Positions 8,939-18,084 of a stretch of 64,000 nucleotides of DNA are shown here, piece by piece. Origin of the DNA: Bacillota bacterium (GTDB lineage: Bacteria > Bacillota > UBA4882 > UBA8346). The first letter of the stretch is position 1. Each line of letters starts with the position of its first letter. The translations under genes were made by a program, and so were the position numbers. The DNA lies in NCBI GenBank assembly GCA_023401925.1, contig JAEXDA010000048.1, positions 98,686 through 162,685 on the forward strand, given 5' to 3'. Below the pieces are notes generated by a model. The model saw only the letters and a list, made by a program, of their open reading frames with translations, made no database searches and was not told where the DNA came from.

Positions 8939-10173
8939 GATTTTCCAAATCCAAAACTCATCACTTTTGTATAAGGTTCAAACATCATCTCATAAATATC
9001 CATTGCCTGGCGATCCGTAAGTCCAGCCAGATAATCCCCGATCAAAACGGCTTTGATATTTTCTCCAATGTCCCCAGTGGCACGGGTTTTCCCCGACTTT
9101 TGCCAGACCGAGGACGGTAAAAGCTTGGGGTTATCCCAAAAACGGGTAAATAATTTTTCTAAAATGAACTTACCTTTTTCCGCCATCATCAAGACCATTG
9201 GATTTTTATAAACCTGATCAAACAGGAAAGAATTTAGCAGTTCCAGATCCCGTTGTCTTTCAGGGGAGAGCCCAATCGCCGGTTGGGGTAAACTTTTTAA
9301 ATCCTCTACGGAGCGAGGGTTAAACAGATCTAAATTTTGGCTTGATGAAAGGATACAATCCTCGTTAAAATGATAGATTAGATGGCGAATAAGGCGGTAA
9401 TGCCTCATCTGGGCGGAAAAAACTCCGGAAACGCGCGCGCGCTCCTTCTCTTCCGAGGTAATATCCGACTCAATCCGCTCAATAAGGGGTATTTCCAAAC
9501 TGATAACATCCTCCCAGCTAACCAAACCAACCTTCAGAGCGTCATCCAAATCATGAGCGGCAAAAGCAAGCGCATCGGAGATATTAACAATCTGCGCCTC
9601 AATGCTTGGTTGAAGATTCACTTGAAACTCCGGCGGTACCCGTGGATTATCATATTGGGTCAAATGACGGGCCAGGCCCTCCCTGGTTTCATAAGTCAAA
9701 TTCAATCCCGGGAAAGCCGGGTAACGTTCCTCCAAGGAATCGACAACCCGCAAACTATGTAAATTATGATCAAAACCGCCGTACTCTTTTAATAATGAAC
9801 TAAGAATCTCTTCCCCGGCATGTCCAAAAGGAGTATGCCCCAGATCGTGGGCGAGGGAAATGGCCTCCACTAAATCTTCATTGGCTCCCAAAACCCGCGC
9901 AAAAGTACGAGCATGCTGCATGACTTCCAATGTATGGGTTAAACGGGTACGATAGGATTCGCCCTCATGCACCAAAAACACCTGGGTTTTAAATTGCAGG
10001 TTTTTAAAAGCCGTTGTGTACATAATTCGATCCCGATCCCGTTGAAAACAGGTCCGGTACCTATCCTCATCTTCAGCAAAACGACGACCCTTAGTTTGCC
10101 CCGCTTTTGATGCAAAAGGGGCTAAAATGATTTCTTCGTTTTCCTCCATTTTTTGACGGAGCAGATTCGCCAT
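8935..10173 (-). CDS. dgt: dGTP triphosphohydrolase-like HD-domain protein
   Basis: 412 residues. The HD metal-binding signature is clear: THTLEVMQHA, then AHDLGHTPFGHAGEE, and SDALAFAAHDLDDAL later. This is the dGTPase-like layout, not a plain HD phosphohydrolase. It would hydrolyse dNTPs to deoxynucleoside and triphosphate and so influence dNTP pools. ATG 10173 is preceded by GGAGGCGGTGAG. It overlaps tlyA by 4 nt downstream. Between it and the Cys-rich gene upstream is an unusual cluster of short repeats. Confidence 0.9.
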   Translation of the reverse strand: MANLLRQKMEENEEIILAPFASKAGQTKGRRFAEDEDRYRTCFQRDRDRIMYTTAFKNLQFKTQVFLVHEGESYRTRLTHTLEVMQHARTFARVLGANEDLVEAISLAHDLGHTPFGHAGEEILSSLLKEYGGFDHNLHSLRVVDSLEERYPAFPGLNLTYETREGLARHLTQYDNPRVPPEFQVNLQPSIEAQIVNISDALAFAAHDLDDALKVGLVSWEDVISLEIPLIERIESDITSEEKERARVSGVFSAQMRHYRLIRHLIYHFNEDCILSSSQNLDLFNPRSVEDLKSLPQPAIGLSPERQRDLELLNSFLFDQVYKNPMVLMMAEKGKFILEKLFTRFWDNPKLLPSSVWQKSGKTRATGDIGENIKAVLIGDYLAGLTDRQAMDIYEMMFEPYTKVMSFGFGKS

Positions 10174-10214
10174 GCATTCTCACCGCCTCCGCGCGAGCGC
10201 GCATTCATTGATAC

Positions 10215-10311
10215 CTTACTCAAAGGAACAGATTACTCATCCAGCAGAAGTAATCACTTACTCAGTGTGAGCGCTTACTTGATGCAGCACTTACGGTGTA
10301 AGTACTTACTT
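10215..10311. repeat. Cluster of CTTACT-type repeats upstream of dgt
   Basis: On the plus strand the hexamer CTTACT or CTTACG occurs at about 10215, 10257, 10274, 10290 and 10305; the last four are 15–17 nt apart. Short inverted pieces, such as ACTTACGGTGTAAGT, overlap them. The last copy contains the stop codon of the Cys-rich gene. The cluster lies directly upstream of dgt and could be a protein-binding array. Confidence 0.55.
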
Positions 10312-10533
10312 GGTATGTTCTCCTTCACAGTCGCAATCGCCCTCACAGTGGCAACCACAATCGCATTCGCAGTCTCCAGCCGCTTCTTCAATGGCCTCGA
10401 TTTCGTCGAAAACCTCTTCCCGGGTTAAAACGCCTTTCCGTTCCAGCACATTGATAATGGCTTGGATGGCATACATCTGGCTCATCACCAATTCTTCAAT
10501 GGAAATTGATTCGTTGTCTTCTTGTTCACTCAT
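10306..10533 (-). CDS. Small acidic protein with a Cys/His-rich C-terminal tail
   Basis: 75 residues from ATG 10533, selected because AAGGAG lies 9 nt upstream; a TTG 9 nt earlier abuts the Shine-Dalgarno sequence. Residues about 10–50 are helical and acidic (VMSQMYAIQAIINVLERKGV, TREEVFDEIEAIEE). The tail has alternating cysteines (CECDCGCHC, then CDCEGEHTK), seven Cys and two His in about 20 residues. The tail suggests metal binding. I do not recognise a named family. It follows the TSCPD gene closely on the same strand and probably shares its transcript. Confidence 0.7.
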   Translation of the reverse strand: MSEQEDNESISIEELVMSQMYAIQAIINVLERKGVLTREEVFDEIEAIEEAAGDCECDCGCHCEGDCDCEGEHTK

Positions 10534-10568
10534 ATTCTCCAACTCCTTATCATTTGTTCAATCCATCA

Positions 10569-10817
10569 TCACTCTAATGATTTTTCGAGAGCCCTTGCCA
10601 GTTGGTCTGGACAGGAAGTGTCTTTATCTTCGCAGTGGATTCCCTTGAGCCGCCGGATGACCTCTTTCACCGGCATGCCTTCCACCAAACGACAAAGGCC
10701 TTTGGCATTTCCATCACAGCCATCCTCGAATCTTACCTGAATCAAAACACCGTTTTCAACCTGGAGAAAAATCCGGCTCGAACATACTCCCCTGGTTTCG
10801 TAGATAATTTCCTGCAT
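10569..10817 (-). CDS. TSCPD-domain protein (TIGR03905-like)
   Basis: 82 residues beginning MQEIIYETRGVCSSRI, with GGAGGCGGCAAG before ATG 10817. The TSCPD motif appears as DTSCPDQLARAL near the C-terminus. Four cysteines (in GVCSS, DGCDGN, LCRL and TSCPD) fit the short, four-Cys relatives of the zinc-binding domain found at the C-terminus of vitamin-B12-dependent ribonucleotide reductases. The function of the free-standing form is unknown. It precedes the Cys-rich small gene and dgt, so a nucleotide-metabolism context is possible but inferred. Confidence 0.82.
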   Translation of the reverse strand: MQEIIYETRGVCSSRIFLQVENGVLIQVRFEDGCDGNAKGLCRLVEGMPVKEVIRRLKGIHCEDKDTSCPDQLARALEKSLE

Positions 10818-10922
10818 CTTGCCGCCTCCAAAGGTTGAATCAAATCTGCAGACAAAGACCATTCTCTTCCACAAAGTGAGACCCATCTATTTTATCATAG
10901 TATGGGTTCAAAATTCAAAACA

Positions 10923-12065
10923 TTATATCTTCAGATCGACTTTATTTTTTTCCTGAATCTGGGGCCGGATATGTCCGATGACCAGTCCCATACCGAGGAT
11001 GATGAATACCAACAATGTTGCAACGTTGATCATTGGGATAAAACTAATCACCAACTGTAAAATTCCGGCCAGAACAATCATTAGACTGGGATGAAGCCGG
11101 GAACGAAACAATACCCTGCCAAGCCATAAATTGACGGGTACCCCAAAAAACAACAGTAAAATGCAATAAATTAATCCCAGAAGGATTGCCAGCGGAATAC
11201 CGACCATGGTAATCACTAAAATAAGAATGGCAATGGGCAAACCGATTAAGGTCAATATACCTATAAACATACTGCGACGAAAATTGTTGCGTGACGGCTC
11301 CGTAATTGACCATAGGGTTCCGGGAAAGAGACGGAATAATATTAATGATGCCAGAAGGCTGCCAATAAACCAAACGATCGAAAAAATTGTCATCAGTCCG
11401 GAAGCCGGTCCATGGGTTACTACGGGTTGATGGCTCAAATAGCGGCCACTCAAAGATACGCCCTTTGTTTTTGAAGGATTACTATTGATCCCGGAATAAT
11501 CGTCCACATTACCATCAATGGCAAGTGGGGCCCGCCAAATTACAGGAGCTCCCTGCGTTTTAAGAGGACCATTAATCCGGCCACTGATTTGAATCAATGG
11601 CATTGCTGTGACATCAACCGGTCCATTCACGGTACCCTGCATGGCGACTTTGGAAAATATGCCGAGTAAACCCTGACCAATCAAAGAATTTGTGCCGGTG
11701 TTAAAACTGGCGGCTGCGGTGGTAATCGTCCCATGAACCTTACCGTTCACGTTCATTTCACTGGCAAGGACGCGGACATGGCCCATCACTTCTCCGCCAA
11801 CTATTAGTCTGTCCCAGACGACTCCAATAATGCTGCCGTCGATCCTGCCGTTAACCACAACTTGTCCCGACCAAACGATCAAATCGCCCTTTACTTCACC
11901 GTTAATTTCGAGGCGATCTCCTCTAAACAAAAGGTCACCCGTAATGATTTGACCTTTTTCTATCGTCTGTTCCCCGCTGATCATTTGCCAAGGGAGAGCC
12001 ATACAAGGCGCTGCTACAAACAATAACAAAGCGCAAAATAACATCATCATATAAATTTTCTTCAT
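10923..12065 (-). CDS. Bactofilin-like (polymer-forming) domain fused to a membrane domain
   Basis: 380 residues from ATG 12065 (GGTGATTAG upstream; an in-frame ATG 18 nt earlier has no clear signal). A signal peptide (MMMLFCALLLFVAAPCMA) precedes a repetitive beta-helical region of about 150 residues with regular xVxGxVxGDLxV spacing (ITGDLLFRGDRLEINGEVKG and similar), typical of polymer-forming cytoskeletal domains. About four transmembrane segments follow from residue ~225 (MTIFSIVWFIGSLLASLILF, then two long hydrophobic stretches). The beta-helix would lie outside the cell, unlike cytosolic bactofilins. Known in Bacillota as an uncharacterised polymer-forming membrane protein. Confidence 0.8.
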   Translation of the reverse strand: MKKIYMMMLFCALLLFVAAPCMALPWQMISGEQTIEKGQIITGDLLFRGDRLEINGEVKGDLIVWSGQVVVNGRIDGSIIGVVWDRLIVGGEVMGHVRVLASEMNVNGKVHGTITTAAASFNTGTNSLIGQGLLGIFSKVAMQGTVNGPVDVTAMPLIQISGRINGPLKTQGAPVIWRAPLAIDGNVDDYSGINSNPSKTKGVSLSGRYLSHQPVVTHGPASGLMTIFSIVWFIGSLLASLILFRLFPGTLWSITEPSRNNFRRSMFIGILTLIGLPIAILILVITMVGIPLAILLGLIYCILLLFFGVPVNLWLGRVLFRSRLHPSLMIVLAGILQLVISFIPMINVATLLVFIILGMGLVIGHIRPQIQEKNKVDLKI

Positions 12066-12122
12066 TCTAATCACCATTCTCATCGAAGTTTCAAAACCTG
12101 GTTGTAGAAATCCATATTCATT

Positions 12123-14396
12123 CTACAGATTGACCTGAATAATGTCACGGTCCATCCGGTCCATACACTCTCTTATCTTTGAGGCAAAAGTGGGATCCTG
12201 ACCGGCACAGGCCGCTTTAATCTGCCGCAATATATCGATGCCGCGTCGGAAAGCTTGCACGATATCACCTTCCTGAATGGCGCTATCCTTGATTAGTTCG
12301 GCAAAAGCTGCACCCTGACTCCAGCGATAGGCTAAATTGGAAAGACTGGGATGAAACACGGCATCCCGTTCATCAACACCGTATCGGTAAACCAAATTCC
12401 GAATCATTGTTTTAATAGGCTTCTGATCAAATGGAATAACCTTGGGATAAAATTCGCCCTTTCGTGGTTCATAATCGATGGCCACGATTAAAGCATTGAG
12501 TTGATCGGGATCCAGTTCATGGAATAACCCGCTAAAGTATAATTCAGTGATCAGTAATTCCTGGGTATAGATTTGGGATGCAAATTCGCCCCTTGGCAGT
12601 AAGACCCCATCTTTCATATAATCCAGATCCTCTAAAATTTCGGTTTTCAAATGCAGGTCCTCATAAAACCGTCCGGTAATGACGATCTTTGCGGTACGTT
12701 CCTGCAAGGACAAAACTCTTTGATTGAGTTCATGCCAGGCTTGAATCTGTTCTTCACAATTTCTTCTTTGCTGAGGACTACAATCACGGGGCAGCACCTG
12801 GTCCAAATGTTCGCGCAAGTCGTGAATCTCATTGGCAATCGACGTTCGGGCCCTGCCTTTTATAAATTTATAACGGCGCTGTTGCTTCTTAAGCTTCTGG
12901 CGTAATTTAATATAAACCAGCGGGCACTGTTCATTTTCCCGATCACTGCAGAGATTGGCATTTAAATTATCCAATTTTTCGGTATGATTGGCCAACAATT
13001 GTTCGGATTTTCGCTTGTCGTTTCTTGCCTGAAAGGTAGCAAAATTTTGATTCAAAATAACCTTGATGGTATCCTGGTCATGATTGCGGTTTAAATTTAA
13101 AACTGAGTTATACGATAAATTGAATTGACTTTTTAATTCCTCGATTTCGTTCTGGTTTGTGCTAGGGAATTCTTCTGCCCGGAGATTCTTTAGATCGCAT
13201 AAAATATATACGAAACCCTGAGAATCGATACCGCGACGTCCTGCCCGCCCTGCCATTTGAAAATATTCCAGGTTGGTCATGGGCCGAAAGGTGACTCCGT
13301 CAAATTTAGAAGGACTGTCAAAACAAACTGTACGAACCGGATAATTAATTCCTACGGCGAATGTCTCCGTAGCATACATCACCCGAATCAGTCCCAGTCC
13401 GAAAAGGGTTTCCACAATTTCCTTGACACCCGGCAAAAGTCCAGCATGATGATAACCGATTCCTTTGGTTAGTAACGCCTTTGCCTGGAGGGCGGTCTTC
13501 ATATTGGCGATCCCGTATTCGGCAATAAAACGGTCACAAATCTCCTCCGCCCGGCTAGATTCGGATTCAGTCAGGAAATTTTTATGGTAACTGAGTTCTT
13601 GGGCTTTCAGTTCGCACATCTTACGGCTGAATACAAAATATAAACAAGGTAATCCTTTATTTTTGTTCACATACTTAATCAAATCAAGATGGGTGGTCTC
13701 CCATTCACGGCGATCATTAAAAAAAGGATAGGGCTGGTCCTCTACTTGACGCCTATAATTGATCACTGTTTTCAGATCCGTTGCCCCTACATGTTTCTCG
13801 TAAATAAAATGCTCCAGGGGGACTGCCCGATCTTTTTTTAAAATCACAGAAACGTGATGTTCCTTAATTTCACTGATCCAAGCCGCCAATTCATATACAT
13901 TGGGAATCGTGGCGGATAATCCCAATAAACGCATTTCCTTGGGCATAAAAATAATGGATTCTTCCCAAACCGTACCTCGCTCTTCGTCGGATAAATAATG
14001 AATTTCATCAAAAATAATATGGGAAATGCCCTCAAGACGCTTTAAATCCTGATGAAGGATATTCCGAAAAATCTCGGTTGTCATCAGGCAAATCTCAGCT
14101 TCCGAATTGATAACTACATCGCCGGTAACAATGCCAACCCGCTCGGCGCCATACAATACCTTGAACTCTTTGAATTTCTGATTGGAAAGGGCTTTAATCG
14201 GCGCGGTATAAATAATCCGGTCGCCCTTGGCAATCGCCTGATCAATTAAATAATCGGCAATGAGGGTCTTTCCAACCCCGGTAGGAGCCGAGACCAAAAC
14301 CGAATTGCCCTTCATCAGCTCCATCACGGCCTGTTGCTGAAAATCGTCTAAACGATAATCCCGATAATATTCGGGAATTGCTTCCGAAAACGCCAT
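12123..14396 (-). CDS. Ski2-like DEAD/DEAH-box RNA helicase
   Basis: 757 residues. Helicase motifs appear in order: Walker A SAPTGVGKT (~36–44), motif II DEIHYLSDEERG (~131), SAT in LLGLSATIP, and motif VI QMAGRAGRRGID (~355). The C-terminal half has a DSHCT-type domain with LDPDQLNALIVAIDYEPRKG. This is the bacterial Ski2/Mtr4/HelY-like group (COG4581). ATP-dependent RNA unwinding or remodelling in the cytosol is expected; the precise substrate is unknown. GAGGAAATTGT precedes ATG 14396. A central coiled region rich in Lys, Arg and Gln (KLRQKLKKQQRRYKF) may bind RNA. Confidence 0.9.
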   Translation of the reverse strand: MAFSEAIPEYYRDYRLDDFQQQAVMELMKGNSVLVSAPTGVGKTLIADYLIDQAIAKGDRIIYTAPIKALSNQKFKEFKVLYGAERVGIVTGDVVINSEAEICLMTTEIFRNILHQDLKRLEGISHIIFDEIHYLSDEERGTVWEESIIFMPKEMRLLGLSATIPNVYELAAWISEIKEHHVSVILKKDRAVPLEHFIYEKHVGATDLKTVINYRRQVEDQPYPFFNDRREWETTHLDLIKYVNKNKGLPCLYFVFSRKMCELKAQELSYHKNFLTESESSRAEEICDRFIAEYGIANMKTALQAKALLTKGIGYHHAGLLPGVKEIVETLFGLGLIRVMYATETFAVGINYPVRTVCFDSPSKFDGVTFRPMTNLEYFQMAGRAGRRGIDSQGFVYILCDLKNLRAEEFPSTNQNEIEELKSQFNLSYNSVLNLNRNHDQDTIKVILNQNFATFQARNDKRKSEQLLANHTEKLDNLNANLCSDRENEQCPLVYIKLRQKLKKQQRRYKFIKGRARTSIANEIHDLREHLDQVLPRDCSPQQRRNCEEQIQAWHELNQRVLSLQERTAKIVITGRFYEDLHLKTEILEDLDYMKDGVLLPRGEFASQIYTQELLITELYFSGLFHELDPDQLNALIVAIDYEPRKGEFYPKVIPFDQKPIKTMIRNLVYRYGVDERDAVFHPSLSNLAYRWSQGAAFAELIKDSAIQEGDIVQAFRRGIDILRQIKAACAGQDPTFASKIRECMDRMDRDIIQVNL

Positions 14397-14826
14397 ACAA
14401 TTTCCTCTTCTCTCGATTACTGGTTAGGAACAGGTTTTTAGGAAGAAACAAGTTTTAACTATATATATTATCACGCATTCAATCAATTTCACACCTTTAT
14501 ACTCCTGTCACGGGCAATCCCTAAAATAAGCCTGCCCAGCATTTTCTCTATTGATTCGGTATCCTAAAATAATTATCCTGCAACAATAAAAGAGGCTATC
14601 AAAAAAGCACTTTAAAATCAATAGAATATATAATATATAGTCTCATAGATTATACTAAACTATATCTCATATATCTTGTCGATAAGAATACTTTTTGGAC
14701 GGCCCCATTCCCAATCGAATTTTCTCAACCGTTGTCGGCTTTCATTTCCATTTGAAATTTGCCCTTATTCAAGGGACAATATCCCCTTTCACCGGGGGAC
14801 ATTCGAACTCTTATTAAAAAATTCAC
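14397..14826. other. Gene-free AT-rich stretch between the helicase gene and thrC
   Basis: No coding region is supported. The stretch contains the minus-strand start region of the helicase gene, a copy of a dispersed repeat (14592–14640) and an AT-rich block of overlapping TATA/ATAT words (about 14625–14680). No convincing terminator for thrC was seen. Confidence 0.5.
14592..14640 (+). repeat. Dispersed repeat, copy 1
   Basis: Starts GAGGCTATCAAAAAAGCA and matches 57144–57192 (GAGGCTGTCTAAAAAGCA…) at roughly three quarters of positions by eye, with no gaps. GAGGCTGTC ends of this kind occur at the tips of insertion sequences or MITEs in Bacillota; here no transposase is nearby. Confidence 0.5.
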
Positions 14827-16326
14827 TCATTTTATCCCTAAAATCTTTTGGACAACTTTCCCCATTTCTTCTTTGGCACATCCTTCCGAATGGCGAATAT
14901 TTTTTTGGACCAACTCTGCTAAACTCCTTGGGATTTTAAATCCCGCCAAGGATTCAAGTTTTTCTAACAATGCAAACTCATTGATGCCGTCCACTTCTTC
15001 ACCAAGAGCCTTTAAGACACTGGCATTGAATTTGAAAGGGCTTGCTGTAGAAGCAATAAGAACCGGTGTATTATCACCGCTATCCCTAAGATATTGCTCA
15101 TGAACCTCTACTCCTACGGCAGTATGCGGATCAATAATCATATTTTTCTCTTGGAAAACCTTGCGAATCTGGGCCATCGTTTGTGTTTCCGATGCATATC
15201 CGCCGAAAAATCCCCCCCAAATTTTTTCGGCAGTGGAACCATTTACTTGATAACGGCCGCTGGTCTTCAGTTGGTTCATCCAATCTTTCATCAGCACGCT
15301 ATCACCGTCCGAAAAATAATATAGCAATCGTTCCAGATTGCTGGAAATCAGAATATCCATCGATGGCGATATCGTGGTAAAAAACTGCCGATTTCGATCA
15401 TAGCAGCCGGTTTTTATGAAGTCCGTCAACACATTATTGGAATTGGAAGCGCAAATTAATTTATGGATTGGTAACCCCATTTTTCCAGCGATGTGTGCAG
15501 CCAAAATATTTCCAAAGTTACCGGTTGGAACAGCAATGTTTACCTTATCCCCCATCTGAATTGCCTTTTTGCCGCATAGCGCATTATACCCGTAAAAATA
15601 ATACACTATCTGTGGCGCCAGACGGCCCCAATTGATAGAGTTAGCGGAGGAAAAAGCCAAATTTTTTTGTGAGAGTTTCCCGGCTAAAAGCGTATCACCA
15701 AATATTTGTTTCACTCCACTTTGCGCATCATCAAAATTTCCTTGCACCGACACTACATGAGTGTTATTCCCTTCCTGGGTTACCATCTGCAAACGTTGAA
15801 TTTCGCTGACACCTTGCTCCGGAAAAAAAACAATGATCCGCGTCCCCGGTACGTCTTTAAAACCTTCCAAAGCAGCTTTACCGGTATCACCCGATGTTGC
15901 AACCAATATTACTATCTCTTTTCGCTCACTTGAAAGTTCACTTGCCTTGGTCATTAAATGGGGAAGCAACTGCAACGCTATGTCCTTGAATGCACAGGTC
16001 GGCCCATGCCAAAGATCTAATAAATATCTTTGGCCACCAAGGGTTCGAATCGGAGTTACTTCAGGATGGTCAAACTTTTCCGGACAGCGGTAAGCTTCTT
16101 GTACCATTTTTTGAAGTTTACTGGGAGGATAATCACTTAAAAATCGACTCAAAATCAAGGTTGCTAAGTCCTGGTAATTATAATTCACCATGGATTGCAT
16201 TTCTATCGGTGTAAAGCGGGGTATGGATTCCGGAGTAAACAGTCCGCCATCCCCGGCAATTCCCAAACGAATCGCTTCCGATGCCTTGATCGATTCTCCA
16301 TTACCCCGTGTGCTAATATAATTCAT
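14827..16326 (-). CDS. thrC: Threonine synthase
   Basis: 499 residues, the length of the long (yeast/E. coli-like) class. The N-terminus (YISTRGNGESIKASEAI) is characteristic, and the PLP lysine lies in WHGPTCAFKDIALQ (about residue 112). Other PLP-fold segments are ATSGDTGKAALEGF and PTGNFGNILAA. It converts O-phospho-L-homoserine to L-threonine. AGGTGATGAG precedes ATG 16326. No other threonine-pathway gene is adjacent and no T-box leader is visible, so control is unclear. Confidence 0.95.
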   Translation of the reverse strand: MNYISTRGNGESIKASEAIRLGIAGDGGLFTPESIPRFTPIEMQSMVNYNYQDLATLILSRFLSDYPPSKLQKMVQEAYRCPEKFDHPEVTPIRTLGGQRYLLDLWHGPTCAFKDIALQLLPHLMTKASELSSERKEIVILVATSGDTGKAALEGFKDVPGTRIIVFFPEQGVSEIQRLQMVTQEGNNTHVVSVQGNFDDAQSGVKQIFGDTLLAGKLSQKNLAFSSANSINWGRLAPQIVYYFYGYNALCGKKAIQMGDKVNIAVPTGNFGNILAAHIAGKMGLPIHKLICASNSNNVLTDFIKTGCYDRNRQFFTTISPSMDILISSNLERLLYYFSDGDSVLMKDWMNQLKTSGRYQVNGSTAEKIWGGFFGGYASETQTMAQIRKVFQEKNMIIDPHTAVGVEVHEQYLRDSGDNTPVLIASTASPFKFNASVLKALGEEVDGINEFALLEKLESLAGFKIPRSLAELVQKNIRHSEGCAKEEMGKVVQKILGIK

Positions 16327-16433
16327 TTTGTCTCATCACCTAATCCTTTAGTCTCATTCAATGAATTCGGCAATTCTGGCTCATTATCCTACCACAACTT
16401 TATTGTTTATCCTAGTGCTTTTTGGCCATTGAT

Positions 16434-16480
16434 ATAGATACCTAAAAGCCGCCTTTCATCAGCGGCTTTTAGGTATCTAT
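16434..16480. terminator. Very strong 19-bp hairpin between thrC and a lipoprotein gene
   Basis: ATAGATACCTAAAAGCCGC (16434–16452) is followed, after 9 nt, by its exact complement (16462–16480). The GC core (GCCGC) flanked by AAAA/TTTT behaves as a terminator on either strand. It starts 2 nt after the lipoprotein gene stop, so it most likely ends that transcript and insulates thrC. Confidence 0.8.
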
Positions 16481-16482
16481 GA

Positions 16483-17445
16483 TCACTTCCCGGAAGGGAT
16501 ACCAGTTTCTTTCGATTCTGATTCACTGTCGTTTGAGGAGAAAACGGCCTCAGAATTGGGATCACTTGTTTCAGTGTCCGAAGGTTCTAGCCTTGCAAGA
16601 TCGAACTCTCCGGTCGCTTCGGTAATAGCCAACTGTAAACTAAAAGGCAATAAATTCATCCTGAGTTGCTTGATTTTTTTATTGAGTCCCATTGAATCAA
16701 AAAACTCACTAAACTTTTCACCTTCGTTCTTGTGAAAAGCTCCATCCCCTGCGAGATTAATAAAAAACAAATCCTTACCGTAGTTATTGAAACAACCGTT
16801 TGAATCGGCATCTAAAATCATAAATTTGTACAATTTCTCCGTATTTTCCACCACAACCCTGGTTTCTCCCTCAAGGAAACTGGCGTTAAAGGCTGCTACA
16901 TTTACATAATGCTCACGCTTTTTAGATTTAGCCTCGGTTGAAATAAAGAAATACAAGTTTCTTTCATAATCTTTGACGGCTCCCTTATAGGATATGCGAA
17001 TGGGTATTGGAATCAATGTAAAGGCCCTCATTACATTGTAACCGGATTCTCTCTGCTGGGATGTTTGAAAACTCTTCACTGCCTCTTTTTTACTGATTTT
17101 ATTATCTAAATTCTGATCAATATATAAACTATCCCAATAGCCCATGGCATTTTGAATAACCAAAAACCAAATTTTCTTATCATGATTGCCCAAACGAAAA
17201 CTACCAAATTTCACGTTGGAGAGTTGTTCATATTCAATTCCATCAACCTTCAAAAACTCGGGTTTTGAGTCGGTTAGTTCAGCGATATTCCCCAAAATCG
17301 GTATTTCCCCCGAACCAAGGTCGAAAATAGTTAATGTTTTAAGCTTCAGCGAATAAATTCCTTCCACGGAAGCAGGTAATTTCTGGGTACAACCTCCGAT
17401 GAAAAGCATGGATCCGATCATCACAAATATGAAAAATTTACCCAT
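16483..17445 (-). CDS. Lipoprotein with EF-hand-like acidic loops, function unknown
   Basis: 320 residues. The lipobox is IGGC with Cys19, so the mature protein should be lipid-anchored outside the membrane. Two acidic loops resemble calcium-binding sites: DQNLDNKISKKE (~110) and DADSNGCFNNYGKD (~205). The C-terminal ~35 residues are a Ser/Glu-rich tail. GGGGAGATCAAA precedes ATG 17445. The gene starts 17 nt after the stop of the flavin split-barrel gene, so they may be cotranscribed. I do not recognise a family; a secreted calcium-dependent protein is a guess from the loops only. Confidence 0.65.
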   Translation of the reverse strand: MGKFFIFVMIGSMLFIGGCTQKLPASVEGIYSLKLKTLTIFDLGSGEIPILGNIAELTDSKPEFLKVDGIEYEQLSNVKFGSFRLGNHDKKIWFLVIQNAMGYWDSLYIDQNLDNKISKKEAVKSFQTSQQRESGYNVMRAFTLIPIPIRISYKGAVKDYERNLYFFISTEAKSKKREHYVNVAAFNASFLEGETRVVVENTEKLYKFMILDADSNGCFNNYGKDLFFINLAGDGAFHKNEGEKFSEFFDSMGLNKKIKQLRMNLLPFSLQLAITEATGEFDLARLEPSDTETSDPNSEAVFSSNDSESESKETGIPSGK

Positions 17446-17462
17446 TTTGATCTCCCCATTTA

Positions 17463-17954
17463 TTAATTTTCGACGCTAGTCCCTTCTCCATCAGAGAGCC
17501 GTTGATATCCTTCGAGCAGCTCTTGGAAGATTTGACATGAATAATGCAAACTGGCCTCATTTTTATGACGAATTCGGATCCCCTGCGTTACAAAAAAATC
17601 AGCGGAATTATTTTTGCAAACCTCTTCGATTTCCACTTCAATGACGGCCAGGTTTCTATCCGCCTCCATAGTTTCTTTTACAAGCTTTGCCTTACCTTTC
17701 AAACTTACTGCAATATCGCCTTCTTCAAGTAAAGCCAGAGCCACATCTCTTATCTGGTTTATATTTTGTAATGTTTGATGAAATTTTGATATTGCGATAT
17801 AAAGATGTTTATTGTCTTGAACGGTAATGTAATGAAATGGAGCAGTATGCGGCCTACAGTCCGCATCAATGGAGGCAATGATAACCGTGCTAATCCGCTT
17901 TTTAAACAAATCGATCAACGTTTCATTTAGCTCTGTTCCCAGTGAGAGTGCCAA
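17463..17954 (-). CDS. Pyridoxamine 5'-phosphate oxidase-like split-barrel protein
   Basis: 163 residues if translation begins at TTG 17954, which has AAGGGGTGGAGAAA upstream; GTG 17963 is the alternative but its Shine-Dalgarno sequence would abut the codon. The fold is recognisable from TVIIASIDADCRPHTAPFHY (first strands of the FMN-binding split barrel) and DNKHLYIAISK, then DVALALLEE. Such proteins bind FMN or F420 and reduce small molecules; the substrate is unknown. Confidence 0.75.
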   Translation of the reverse strand: MALSLGTELNETLIDLFKKRISTVIIASIDADCRPHTAPFHYITVQDNKHLYIAISKFHQTLQNINQIRDVALALLEEGDIAVSLKGKAKLVKETMEADRNLAVIEVEIEEVCKNNSADFFVTQGIRIRHKNEASLHYSCQIFQELLEGYQRLSDGEGTSVEN

Positions 17955-18022
17955 TTTCTCCACCCCTTCAATCCAAAATTCGTATTAACCTTCAACCAAA
18001 CCCAGCTCCCCTAAGGATTCCC

Positions 18023-18084
18023 CAAAATGAAAATTGGACCTAATCATCCAAATCGATAACCATTAAGTTTCAATTTTCATTTTG
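18023..18084. repeat. 14-bp perfect inverted repeat in an intergenic region
   Basis: CAAAATGAAAATTG (18023–18036) and its exact complement (18071–18084), 34 nt apart. It lies between the ireB gene and the split-barrel gene, upstream of the latter on the minus strand. It could be an operator or an RNA hairpin; no T-tract. The rest of 17955–18263 shows nothing I can call. Confidence 0.5.

Noticed and set aside
10215..10311. Possible CRISPR-like array
   Set aside because: Repeat words are only 6–8 nt with 9–11-nt gaps; there is no conserved 24–37-nt repeat and no cas gene.
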